Source: an uncultured Eubacteriales bacterium (GTDB lineage: Bacteria > Bacillota > Clostridia > Christensenellales > Aristaeellaceae). Taken from it: a DNA stretch of 38,908 nucleotides. Under the pieces are notes generated by a model, which saw nothing but the letters and a program-made list of their open reading frames with translations, was not told the DNA's origin and made no database searches. The stretch spans positions 1-38,908 of the forward strand of contig CACWLY010000032.1 in the NCBI GenBank assembly GCA_902761825.1, given 5' to 3'. Shown one piece after another: positions 32,571 through 38,908 of this stretch. The translations under genes were made by a program, and so were the position numbers. Every line of letters starts with the position of its first letter. Within the stretch, counting starts at the first letter, position 1.

Positions 32571-32598
32571 TCGGGCGAAGTACAAAGGAGGCGGTGGC

Positions 32599-33186
32599 GT
32601 GCAGGTTTCCTGGCAGTCCCTCTATGATGAAATATACGCCTGTGAAAAGTGCGGCCTTTGCAGGCAGATCCATAATAAGGTGCCCGGCCAGGGCGATATC
32701 CATGCGAAGCTGATGTTCATCGGCGAAGGCCCGGGAGGCGACGAAGACCTGCAGGGCCTGGCTTTCGTCGGCGCGGCGGGACAGCTTCTGACCAAAATGA
32801 TCGCGGCGATGGGATACACCCGCGACGAAGTGTATATCTGCAACATCGTCAAATGCCGTCCGCCCTATAACCGCACGCCCGATCCTGCGGAGGCTGCTTC
32901 CTGCCTGCCCTTTTTGCGCCAGCAGGTGGCGCTGGTCCGGCCGCGCGTGATCGTCCTGCTCGGGGCGACGGCCGCCCGGACGCTTCTGCGGGAGGATTTC
33001 CGCATCACCCGGGAGCACGGCATATGGGTGGAGAAAAAAGGCGTCTGGTTAATGCCCACCTATCATCCGGCGGCGCTGTTGCGGGATGAAAGCAAAAAAC
33101 GGGACGCCTGGCACGATTTGCAGCTGGTAATGGCGAAAATGAAGGAACTGGAGGGTGAGACGGATGGCGGACATGACGGCGTTTGA
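32599..33186 (+). CDS. Uracil-DNA glycosylase, family 4 (Fe-S)
   Basis: A 195-residue family 4 uracil-DNA glycosylase that removes deaminated cytosine from DNA. All four cluster cysteines are in place: CEKC (Cys15, Cys18), VKCRPP (Cys86) and SCLPFL (Cys102). Motif A is IGEGPGGDEDLQG and the later YHPAALLR matches the final DNA-binding motif with its His. GTG start with AAAGGAGG 7 bases before. It overlaps the next gene by 23 bases; that gene encodes a related protein without the cysteines. Confidence 0.92.
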   Translation: MQVSWQSLYDEIYACEKCGLCRQIHNKVPGQGDIHAKLMFIGEGPGGDEDLQGLAFVGAAGQLLTKMIAAMGYTRDEVYICNIVKCRPPYNRTPDPAEAASCLPFLRQQVALVRPRVIVLLGATAARTLLREDFRITREHGIWVEKKGVWLMPTYHPAALLRDESKKRDAWHDLQLVMAKMKELEGETDGGHDGV

Positions 33187-33754
33187 GCGCGAATGCGAGG
33201 CTTTTTTCAGGCCGCTGTGGCCGGGCGAGGACAAGATCCTGGTGTTCGGCGAAGGCAACAGCGACAGCCCGGACATCATGCTGATCGGCGAAGCGCCGGG
33301 CGAGCAGGAAACGATCAAGCGCAGGCCGTTCGTCGGAAAAGCCGGGAAAAACCTGGATGAGTTTTTGCGCCTGATGGGCATCGAGCGCGAAGCGATCTAC
33401 GTGGGAAACGTGGTCAAGGTGCGTCCTACGTCGGTGGGAAGCACGGGCAGGATCCGCAACCGCGCGCCGTCCAGGGAGGAGATCGCGCTGTTCCTTCCCT
33501 TCCTCATGAAGGAAATAAAGCTCGTTTCGCCCAAGGCCGTCGTCACGCTGGGCAACGTGCCGCTGAAGGCGCTCATGGGGCCCAAGGCGTCGGTGGGGGA
33601 CATGCACGGGAAATGGCATCTGACCGGGGACGGAAGAAAGCTGTTCGCCCTGTATCATCCCGCGGCGATCATTTATCGCCGGGAGCTGCGGCAGGTTTAC
33701 GAGCGCGACGTGCTGCTTTTGCGCGATTCCCTGACATTTGAGACGTCAAAATGA
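33164..33754 (+). CDS. Uracil-DNA glycosylase superfamily protein without Fe-S cysteines
   Basis: A 196-residue relative of the preceding glycosylase: IGEAPGEQETIKRRPFVGKAG near residues 41-60 (motif A), NVVKVRPTS near 82-90, SPKAVVTLGNVPLKALMG and LYHPAAIIYRREL. At the four cluster positions the cysteines are absent (for example Val86 in place of Cys). It lacks the KRRIH loop of UdgX. It probably still flips and probes a damaged base, but activity and cluster independence are inferred. ATG 33164 follows GGAGGG by 8 bases inside the previous gene, showing coupled translation. Confidence 0.86.
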   Translation: MADMTAFERECEAFFRPLWPGEDKILVFGEGNSDSPDIMLIGEAPGEQETIKRRPFVGKAGKNLDEFLRLMGIEREAIYVGNVVKVRPTSVGSTGRIRNRAPSREEIALFLPFLMKEIKLVSPKAVVTLGNVPLKALMGPKASVGDMHGKWHLTGDGRKLFALYHPAAIIYRRELRQVYERDVLLLRDSLTFETSK

Positions 33755-33773
33755 TGCTTTCGGGCAAAGACTG

Positions 33774-33802
33774 TTTTCAACCCTTCTTTTCTGTGTTATG
33801 AT
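33774..33802 (+). promoter_or_regulatory. Candidate promoter of nfeD-floA
   Basis: TTTTCA (33774-33779), a 17-base spacer and TATGAT (33797-33802) precede the nfeD start by 41 bases. Confidence 0.55.
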
Positions 33803-33843
33803 GTCGCCAACGACAGGATAAAGGGAAAGGAGGGATGCGTACC

Positions 33844-34326
33844 ATGGAATGGCTGATACCGATTATCATCTGCGTGCTGGTAGGCGTGATCCTGCTGGTG
33901 GTGGAGGTCTTTATGCCGGGCTTCGGCATACCGGGCCTGTCCGCAGCCGTGCTGCTTATGGCGGGCATCGTCATGACCTGGTATGAATACGGAGCCAGGA
34001 TCGGGCTAGCGATGGCCGTGGCCGTGCTGGCGCTGATGGGGATAGTGATCTCCATATCGCTCAAATCGGTCCGCAGCGGAAAGCTGGCCAAAACCGATCT
34101 GATGCTCGACGGCACAGTGAACGACGGAGGAAAGAACGAGCGGGAGCAGATGCAGAAAATGCTTGGTCAGCAGGGCAAAACCCTGACCGCCCTGCGTCCC
34201 GTGGGCGCCGCCGAATTCGCGGGCGGCAAGATGAACGTACAGAGCGACGGCGAGTTTATCGAAAAGGACGCGGTCGTTCGCGTGATCCGCGTAAGCGGAA
34301 AAACGGTATATGTAAAAAAAGCGTAA
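33844..34326 (+). CDS. NfeD family membrane protein
   Basis: A 160-residue short NfeD: three close hydrophobic segments within the first 75 residues (WLIPIIICVLVGVILLVVEV, GIPGLSAAVLLMAGIVMTW, IGLAMAVAVLALMGIVISI), a linker and a C-terminal OB-like domain (GKTLTALRPVGAAEFAGGK, GEFIEKDAVVRVIRVSG). NfeD proteins are nearly always next to flotillin-like genes and help organise functional membrane microdomains. FloA follows after 15 bases. Two ATGs are possible; 33844 has AGGAGGG 9 bases before it. Confidence 0.9.
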   Translation: MEWLIPIIICVLVGVILLVVEVFMPGFGIPGLSAAVLLMAGIVMTWYEYGARIGLAMAVAVLALMGIVISISLKSVRSGKLAKTDLMLDGTVNDGGKNEREQMQKMLGQQGKTLTALRPVGAAEFAGGKMNVQSDGEFIEKDAVVRVIRVSGKTVYVKKA

Positions 34327-34341
34327 GAGGAGGAAATTGAA

Positions 34342-35334
34342 ATGGATGCCATCGGAGCAACTGTTATCGTCATCATCGCGCTGGTACTGCTGCTGATTAT
34401 CGTGTTCCTGCGCTACGTTCCCCTCGGACTGTGGATCCGCGCGATGTCCAGCGGCGTGAAGATCAAGGTGGGCACGCTGGTCGGCATGCGCCTGCGCCGC
34501 ATTTCGCCGCATCGTCTGATCGACGCGCTGATCATGGTGCGCAAGGCGGGCCTCGATATCACCATCGATCAGCTGGAAAAGCATTTCCTGGCGGGCGGCA
34601 ATATCGAGCGCGTGGCGAAGGCCATGATCTCCGCCCAGCAAGCCAATATCGACATGACCTTTGAAGAAGCGTGCGCCGTCGATCTGGCCGGCCGCGACGT
34701 GCTGCAGGCCGTGCAGATGAGCGTAACGCCCAAGGTCATCGAGACGCCCCCCATCGCCGCCGTGGCGAAGGACGGCATCGAGCTGCGCGCGAAAGCCCGC
34801 GTCACCGTGCGCACGGACGTGACCCGCCTGGTCGGTGGCGCCGGCGAGGAAACCATCATCGCCCGCGTCGGCGAAGGCATCGTTACCACCATCGGCTCTT
34901 CCGAAACCCACAAGGCCGTGCTTGAGAACCCCGATCTGATCAGCCAGAACGTGCTGAACAAGGGCCTGGACAGCGGCACCGCGTTCCGCATCCTGTCCAT
35001 CGATATCGCCGACGTGGACGTAGGCCGCAACATCGGCGCGCAGCTGCAGATGGATCAGGCCGAGGCCGACCGCCGCATCGCGCAGGCCAAAGCCGAGGAG
35101 CGCCGCGCGATCGCCGTTGCCCGCGAGCAGGAAATGATCGCGGCCGTGCAGGAGATGCGCGCCCGCGTCGTGGAAGCCGAGGCGCAGGTGCCTCTGGCCA
35201 TGGCCGAAGCGCTGCGTGAAGGCAAGCTGGGCGTGATGGATTATTATCAGATGAAAAACGTGATCGCCGATACCAACATGCGCGACGGCATCGCCAACGC
35301 GGCCAAGCCCGCGGAAGACGCTTCCCAGAAGTGA
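34342..35334 (+). CDS. floA: Flotillin-like protein FloA
   Basis: A 330-residue bacterial flotillin. An N-terminal membrane helix (about 4-25) is followed by the PHB/SPFH domain ([52 protein letters not shown]) and a long Ala-Glu-Arg-rich coiled coil (about 235-295: [20 protein letters not shown] and on). FloA assembles membrane platforms that affect membrane fluidity and protein complexes. AGAGGAGG lies before the ATG. Operon with NfeD is typical of Bacillota. Confidence 0.95.
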   Translation: MDAIGATVIVIIALVLLLIIVFLRYVPLGLWIRAMSSGVKIKVGTLVGMRLRRISPHRLIDALIMVRKAGLDITIDQLEKHFLAGGNIERVAKAMISAQQANIDMTFEEACAVDLAGRDVLQAVQMSVTPKVIETPPIAAVAKDGIELRAKARVTVRTDVTRLVGGAGEETIIARVGEGIVTTIGSSETHKAVLENPDLISQNVLNKGLDSGTAFRILSIDIADVDVGRNIGAQLQMDQAEADRRIAQAKAEERRAIAVAREQEMIAAVQEMRARVVEAEAQVPLAMAEALREGKLGVMDYYQMKNVIADTNMRDGIANAAKPAEDASQK

Positions 35335-35342
35335 TCGTTCTC

Positions 35343-35377
35343 TTCTCCCGTCCCGGCCCGCGCCGGGACGGGGAGAA
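35343..35377 (+). promoter_or_regulatory. Strong hairpin after floA
   Basis: TTCTCCCGTCCCGGC (35343-35357) pairs with 35362-35377, leaving one bulged base, around a 4-base CCGC loop. No T run follows, and the Shine-Dalgarno of the next gene starts 4 bases later. It is therefore more likely an RNA-stabilising or attenuating element between floA and the next gene than a complete terminator. Confidence 0.5.
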
Positions 35378-35396
35378 ATGAGGAAGGAGGGAAGAT

Positions 35397-35873
35397 ATGG
35401 ATGCATTCTTCGCGCTGCTGATGATCGTGATCGGCATCGTTTCGGTCGTAAGCAAAAGCAAGCAACAGAAAAACGCTTCAAAAGTGCGGCAGGATTTACG
35501 CAAGGTGCAGGCGGCCCGCGCGAACGGCCGTCCCGCTGCAGCCAAAACCGCGCAGAAAACTCCCGCTGCCGCTTCCCCGGCGAAGAAGGCCGAGCCGCCG
35601 GTTTCGGACGACGCCTGGGCCGAGATCAGGGACGGCTCCATCGAAATGCCTGCCATAGAGCCCCACGAGCACGAGGGCAAGATTCAGGAATGCCCCGCCG
35701 TGGAGCGGCAGCAGCCGCGCCCACGTCCCGCCAAAATGGCTCCCGCGGAGAAAAAGGAGCAAGCGCCGGGATTGCAGCTGGAATTTGCCAAAGGCGGCCT
35801 TGTGCAGGCTGTCGTGATGGCTGAAATACTGAAGCGCCCGGAATTCAGAAACGGCCGCCGGGTGATTCGCTGA
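35397..35873 (+). CDS. Small N-terminally anchored protein, unknown
   Basis: A 158-residue protein with a hydrophobic N-terminal helix (FFALLMIVIGIVSVV), a basic stretch (SKSKQQKNASKVRQDLRKVQAARANGR), an Ala/Pro/Lys-rich low-complexity middle of about 75 residues and a conserved-looking end LEFAKGGLVQAVVMAEILKRPEFRNGRR. The C-terminal motif has the look of a docking element held at a distance from the membrane. It lies between floA and a response regulator with 12 bases to the latter; AAGGAGGG precedes the ATG. I do not recognise a named family. Confidence 0.75.
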   Translation: MDAFFALLMIVIGIVSVVSKSKQQKNASKVRQDLRKVQAARANGRPAAAKTAQKTPAAASPAKKAEPPVSDDAWAEIRDGSIEMPAIEPHEHEGKIQECPAVERQQPRPRPAKMAPAEKKEQAPGLQLEFAKGGLVQAVVMAEILKRPEFRNGRRVIR

Positions 35874-35885
35874 CAGAGGATAACC

Positions 35886-36650
35886 ATGGATGATATGCAG
35901 ACGATTCGCGTACTGATCGCCGACGACGAGCCCGGCATGCGCCTGATCCTGCGCAAAATGATCGCGCGCGTGGAAGGCTATACCCTGGTAGGGGAAGCGG
36001 CGGACGGCGCGGAACTGATGGAAAAGTTTACCGCCCTGCGCCCGCAGGTGGTGTTCCTGGACGTCGACATGCCGGTAATGAACGGCGTGGCCTGCGCCAA
36101 TCAGATCCAGGATGAAGATCCCGGCTGCGTGCTGATCTTCGCCACCGCGCACGAGGAATACCGCAGCGACGCTTTCGCCGTATACGCCTTCGATTATCTG
36201 CTCAAGCCCTTCAAAATGGAGCGCGTGATCGAAACGCTTACCCGCATCCGGGAGCGCCTGAGCTTCGTGCAGTCGCGGCCCGCAGTGGATAAAAAGCCCG
36301 TTTCCGAGCGTGTGAAGCCCCAGGGACGCATGATGATCAAGCACCGGGACGGCGTGTCCTTCATCAATATGGACGATATCCTTCTGGTGCAGCGGGAGGA
36401 GCGCGCGACGGTGATCTATACGGCGGACGGAAACAGCTACGCCACGTCGGATACGCTCAGCGAGACCGAGGCCAAGCTCGATCCCCAGGTTTTCTTCCGC
36501 TGCCATCGCAGCTATATCATCAACCTGAACCACATCCACGATATCACGCCCTATGGGCGCTGGACCTATGTGGTGCGCCTGGACGGCACAGACCGCGACG
36601 CGCTGATCACCCAGGAAAAATACGAGGAGCTGGAGAAGCTGTTCGGCTGA
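35886..36650 (+). CDS. LytTR-family response regulator
   Basis: A 254-residue regulator. The receiver domain (1-122) has DDE at 13-15, phosphoacceptor Asp59 in VVFLDVDMP, Thr87 in ATAHE and Lys107 in LLKPF. The LytTR DNA-binding domain (about 145-252) has RMMIKHRDGVSFINMDDILLVQREER, ATSDTLSETEAKLD and CHRSYIINLNHI. LytTR regulators bind imperfect direct repeats near promoters of cell-surface and virulence-like genes. No histidine kinase gene is next to it, so its partner is encoded elsewhere. GAGGA precedes the ATG by 6 bases. A terminator follows at once. Confidence 0.92.
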   Translation: MDDMQTIRVLIADDEPGMRLILRKMIARVEGYTLVGEAADGAELMEKFTALRPQVVFLDVDMPVMNGVACANQIQDEDPGCVLIFATAHEEYRSDAFAVYAFDYLLKPFKMERVIETLTRIRERLSFVQSRPAVDKKPVSERVKPQGRMMIKHRDGVSFINMDDILLVQREERATVIYTADGNSYATSDTLSETEAKLDPQVFFRCHRSYIINLNHIHDITPYGRWTYVVRLDGTDRDALITQEKYEELEKLFG

Positions 36651-36654
36651 TCCC

Positions 36655-36685
36655 AGGGGCAGACGGAAACGCCTGCCCCTTTTTG
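36655..36685 (+). terminator. Intrinsic terminator after the response regulator gene
   Basis: AGGGGCAG and CTGCCCCT (within 36655-36680) pair, extended by CG/CG across one mismatch, with a GAAA loop, and are followed by TTTTT (36681-36685). It should end the nfeD-floA-regulator transcript. The next start codon is only 5 bases further on. Confidence 0.85.
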
Positions 36686-36690
36686 AACGC

Positions 36691-37182
36691 ATGAAGAAAG
36701 AACGCTTTATTCATCCTTTTGAACCGGTGTGGGACGCGGACTGCGAAATACTGGTGCTGGGCACTTTCCCGTCGGTCAAATCCCGGGAGAACGCCTTTTA
36801 CTACGGGCATCCGCAGAACCGCTTCTGGCGCGTGCTCGCGGGCGTTTACGGCGAGCGCCTGCCGCAATCGGTCCCCGAAAAGAAAGAAATGCTGCTGCAA
36901 TATCATATCGCCCTGTGGGACGTGCTGGAAAGCTGCGAGATCGAAGGATCGTCGGACGGCAGCATCGCGCGTGCGGTTCCGAACGATATCGCCGGGCTTC
37001 TGGCGCGGTGTCCCGTCCGGCATGTGCTGCTCAACGGCAAAACGGCCGAAAAGCTGTATCTCAGGTATTGGGCGGCACTGCCTGTGCGGCATACGGCGCT
37101 GCCTTCCACCAGCCCGGCAAACGCCGCCTGGACGCTGGAACGGCTGACGGAGGAATGGAAAAAGGCGATGGAAGATCGATGA
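36691..37182 (+). CDS. DNA-deoxyinosine (hypoxanthine) glycosylase, UDG family 6
   Basis: A 163-residue enzyme of the HDG type that removes hypoxanthine produced by adenine deamination. Signatures are HPFEPVWDADCEILVLGTFPSV at the N-terminus (motif A region), SRENAFYYGHPQNRFWRVLAG, LLNGKTAEKLYL and LPSTSPANA (final motif). Homology begins right at the ATG, so 36691 is the only sensible start, yet it lacks a purine Shine-Dalgarno because the terminator of the preceding operon fills the space. It is the third uracil-DNA glycosylase superfamily gene within 4.6 kb. It ends 14 bases before the next gene. Confidence 0.9.
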   Translation: MKKERFIHPFEPVWDADCEILVLGTFPSVKSRENAFYYGHPQNRFWRVLAGVYGERLPQSVPEKKEMLLQYHIALWDVLESCEIEGSSDGSIARAVPNDIAGLLARCPVRHVLLNGKTAEKLYLRYWAALPVRHTALPSTSPANAAWTLERLTEEWKKAMEDR

Positions 37183-37196
37183 CCGGAGGCATAACC

Positions 37197-37868
37197 ATGG
37201 ACAGGCAATTGTTCAGACAGGCAATGATCAAGTTTTTCGGCGGCCTGCTGCTGGTGGGCGCGCTGATTTTCCTTCCGGCAGGCACGCTGCGCTTTTGGAA
37301 GGGCTGGCTGCTGATGGGGGCGCTGTTCGTTCCCATGTTCTGCGCGGGCCTCGTGATGATGCGCCGCTGCCCGGAGCTGCTGCGCAAACGCCTGCAGGCG
37401 GGCGAAAAGGAGGACGAGCAAAGGCGCGTGATCGCGCTGAGCGCGCTCATGTTCCTCTGTGCGTTCATCCTGGCCGGGCTCAACGAGCGCTTCGGCTGGC
37501 TGCCGCTGCCGGCGTGGGTCAGCTGGGCCGCCTGCGCCGTTTTCCTGGCCGCGTACGCGCTGTACGCCGAGGTGCTGCGGGAAAACGCGTATCTGTCGCG
37601 CACGGTGGAGGTGCAGCGCGGTCAGCGCGTGATCGATACCGGCCTGTACGGCATTGTGCGGCATCCGATGTACGCGGTGACGCTGGCGCTCTTTCTCATG
37701 ATGCCGCTGATCCTGGGCTCGCTCATCTCCTTCTGCGTCATGCTGCTCTATATCCCGCTGATCGTCCGGCGCATCCTCAACGAGGAAAAGGTGCTCAGGC
37801 AGGGCCTGCCCGGCTATGAGGAGTATATGCGGCGCGTTCGTTATCGGTTGATCCCGCGCGTATGGTGA
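37197..37868 (+). CDS. Isoprenylcysteine carboxyl methyltransferase-like membrane protein
   Basis: A 223-residue integral membrane protein with about five hydrophobic segments. The C-terminal SAM-binding part has the ICMT/PEMT pattern DTGLYGIVRHPMYAVTLAL, NEEKVLRQGLPGYEEYMRRV and RLIPRVW, with the RHPxY and EE motifs of the family. Bacterial members methylate lipids or unknown substrates; prenylated protein is unlikely. The start is ATG 37197, 8 bases after GGAGG; the ATG at 37179 overlaps the previous stop and precedes the ribosome site. Confidence 0.86.
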   Translation: MDRQLFRQAMIKFFGGLLLVGALIFLPAGTLRFWKGWLLMGALFVPMFCAGLVMMRRCPELLRKRLQAGEKEDEQRRVIALSALMFLCAFILAGLNERFGWLPLPAWVSWAACAVFLAAYALYAEVLRENAYLSRTVEVQRGQRVIDTGLYGIVRHPMYAVTLALFLMMPLILGSLISFCVMLLYIPLIVRRILNEEKVLRQGLPGYEEYMRRVRYRLIPRVW

Positions 37869-37917
37869 CAGAGGCGCGCGGCATGGCGAAAAAGCGAAGG
37901 AGAATGCGAAAAAACCC

Positions 37918-37946
37918 TTGACTTTCCTTTGTTTTTGTGCTATATT
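37918..37946 (+). promoter_or_regulatory. Promoter of the rplU-prp-rpmA operon
   Basis: TTGACT (37918-37923), a 17-base T-rich spacer and TATATT (37941-37946). Transcription would begin near 37953, giving a leader of about 100 bases. Confidence 0.8.
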
Positions 37947-37952
37947 ATCCCG

Positions 37953-38052
37953 GTGCCGCTCGGAAGGGGCTCTTTAAACGCGCTCAGGCGCTGCCTCAAG
38001 GCTGAAAATGCTTTATGTTTCCGGCGAGTTTGTATAAGGAGGTGCTGCCAGA
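37953..38052 (+). ncRNA. rplU leader, probable L21 autoregulatory region
   Basis: About 100 untranslated bases precede rplU and contain GC-rich inverted segments (GCGCTCAGGCGC near 37979) and the stretch ATGTTTCCGG close to the ribosome site, which resembles what I remember of the L21 leader RNAs of Bacillota. Those leaders bind L21 and repress the operon. I could not fold it, so the assignment to that RNA family is tentative. Confidence 0.45.
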
Positions 38053-38358
38053 ATGTACGCGATTATTGCGACCGGCGGCAAACAGTACCGTGTCTCTCAG
38101 GGAGACGTAATCTATGTGGAAAAGCTCGACAACCAGGTGGGCGATGAAGTGACCTTCCCCGTGCTCATGCTCGGCGGCGATACCGTCGAGGTTGGCAATC
38201 CCGTGCTGGCCGGCGCTGCCGTAAAGGGCAAAGTGCTGCAGCAGGGCAAGAGCAGGAAGATCATCGTTTTCAAGTATAAGAGCAAGAAGAATTACCGCCG
38301 TAAGGCCGGCCATCGCCAGCCCTTCACCAAGGTGGAAATCACCGCTATCAACGGCTGA
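38053..38358 (+). CDS. rplU: 50S ribosomal protein L21
   Basis: A 101-residue L21 with the standard start [18 protein letters not shown], the [20 protein letters not shown] loop and the RNA-binding end [18 protein letters not shown]. It belongs to the large subunit and binds 23S rRNA. TAAGGAGG stands before the ATG. The stop codon overlaps the prp start by one base (TGATG), so translation is coupled. Confidence 0.98.
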   Translation: MYAIIATGGKQYRVSQGDVIYVEKLDNQVGDEVTFPVLMLGGDTVEVGNPVLAGAAVKGKVLQQGKSRKIIVFKYKSKKNYRRKAGHRQPFTKVEITAING

Positions 38359-38675
38359 TGACCCGGATCACCCTGTTTCATGCGCCCGACGGCCGATTGA
38401 CCGGCTTTTCGTGCAAAGGCCACAGCGGCTATGCCGAAGCCGGAAGCGACATCGTATGCGCGGCCGTATCGGCGCTTTCCATCACCTGCTGCAACAGCCT
38501 GCAGCGCGTCGCCGGGGTCACCCCCGAGACGGAGGAAAGGGACGGCTTCCTGACGGTGCGCATCCCGCCCGGGGAAAGCAGTCACGATGCGCAGGTCATT
38601 CTGCGGGTGTTTGAACAGGGCATCAGCGACATTGCCGCATCGTATCCCAAACATATTTCGTTCACCGACCGGTGA
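38358..38675 (+). CDS. prp: Ribosomal-processing cysteine protease Prp
   Basis: A 105-residue protease that removes the N-terminal extension of L27 in Bacillota and Fusobacteria. The catalytic pair is exactly placed: His22 in [15 protein letters not shown] and Cys34 in the same segment. The context rplU-prp-rpmA is the usual one, and the downstream L27 carries the target sequence, so substrate and protease agree. Confidence 0.95.
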   Translation: MTRITLFHAPDGRLTGFSCKGHSGYAEAGSDIVCAAVSALSITCCNSLQRVAGVTPETEERDGFLTVRIPPGESSHDAQVILRVFEQGISDIAASYPKHISFTDR

Positions 38676-38698
38676 AGCAAGAACGGAGGAACAACACC

Positions 38699-38908
38699 AT
38701 GTTGAAAATGAATCTTCAGCTGTTCGCTCATAAAAAAGGTATGGGCTCCACCCGTAACGGCCGCGACAGCGAAAGCAAGCGCCTCGGACCCAAGCGCGCC
38801 GACGGTCAGTTCGTCCTGGCGGGCAACATCCTGGTGCGTCAGCGCGGCACCCACATCCATCCCGGCCTCAACGTGGGCATCGGCAAGGATGACACCCTGT
38901 TTGCCAAG
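38699..38908 (+). CDS. rpmA: 50S ribosomal protein L27 (3' end beyond the window)
   Basis: The first 70 codons of L27. The precursor starts [23 protein letters not shown] followed by HKKG is the Prp cleavage site, so maturation should remove ten residues and expose the N-terminus that reaches the peptidyl-transferase centre. The rest ([30 protein letters not shown]) is canonical. ATG 38699 follows CGGAGG by 9 bases. The gene runs off the right edge. Confidence 0.97.
   Translation, partial: MLKMNLQLFAHKKGMGSTRNGRDSESKRLGPKRADGQFVLAGNILVRQRGTHIHPGLNVGIGKDDTLFAK

Noticed and set aside
33164..33754. UdgX-type cross-linking glycosylase
   Set aside because: The KRRIH loop that defines UdgX is absent; the sequence reads KRRPFVG.
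1..38908. CRISPR arrays, insertion sequences, rRNA genes, toxin-antitoxin or phage genes
   Set aside because: No spaced short repeats, transposase motifs, rRNA stretches or phage proteins were seen on either strand; the only mobile trace is the relaxase remnant.

Overview
The window is a GC-rich chromosomal segment of a bacterium of the Clostridia (Bacillota). This rests on strong purine Shine-Dalgarno sites, consensus TTGACA/TATAAT promoters, GerMN and DUF4364 family proteins, RqcH, FloA, a fused IspDF, the DapL lysine route and an L27 that carries the Prp-cleaved N-terminal extension. A gut Christensenellales-like or related lineage would fit, but that is an impression and not a demonstration.

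Layout. 1-1000: debris of an integrated element (relaxase fragment, GTTAGC motifs, hairpins) next to two damaged tRNA sequences, one of them the 5' two thirds of a tRNA-Arg(CCT). 1003-6940: a GerMN protein, then divergently rqcH and three consecutive M42 aminopeptidases. 6990-11602 (minus): an MMPL-type transporter and a polar amino acid ABC importer (binding protein, permease, ATPase). 11708-14151 (minus): a LarA-type nickel-pincer racemase homologue translationally coupled to a class I aminotransferase. 14234-17502 (plus): a consensus promoter, a clear FMN riboswitch with a Shine-Dalgarno-sequestering hairpin, and a three-gene UgpA/UgpE/UgpB-like ABC importer without its own ATPase. 17617-20874 (minus): a C26 glutamine-amidotransferase-like hydrolase, a metallophosphoesterase and a frameshifted membrane glycerophosphodiesterase.

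20977-24871 (plus): argS, dapF, dapL. 25087-29546 (minus): a nuclease-fused XPD/DinG-like helicase, a DUF4364 regulator, ispDF and a small zinc-ribbon membrane protein. 29642-31733: a tagaturonate-reductase-like protein that has lost its catalytic triad, facing a nucleotidyltransferase. 31816-37868 (plus): trmL, a small membrane protein, two uracil-DNA glycosylases, nfeD, floA, a small anchored protein, a LytTR response regulator, a hypoxanthine-DNA glycosylase and an ICMT-like methyltransferase. 37918-38908: promoter, leader, rplU, prp and the start of rpmA.

The strongest lead is the FMN riboswitch-controlled CUT1-like ABC importer, a candidate flavin transporter of a type not in the riboflavin-transporter families I know. 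Other points of interest are a 98-bp intergenic repeat present twice with one mismatch, each copy in a convergent gap, the catalytic-triad-less UxaB-like protein, a uracil-glycosylase pair in which one member has lost the iron-sulfur cysteines, and the LarA-aminotransferase pair.
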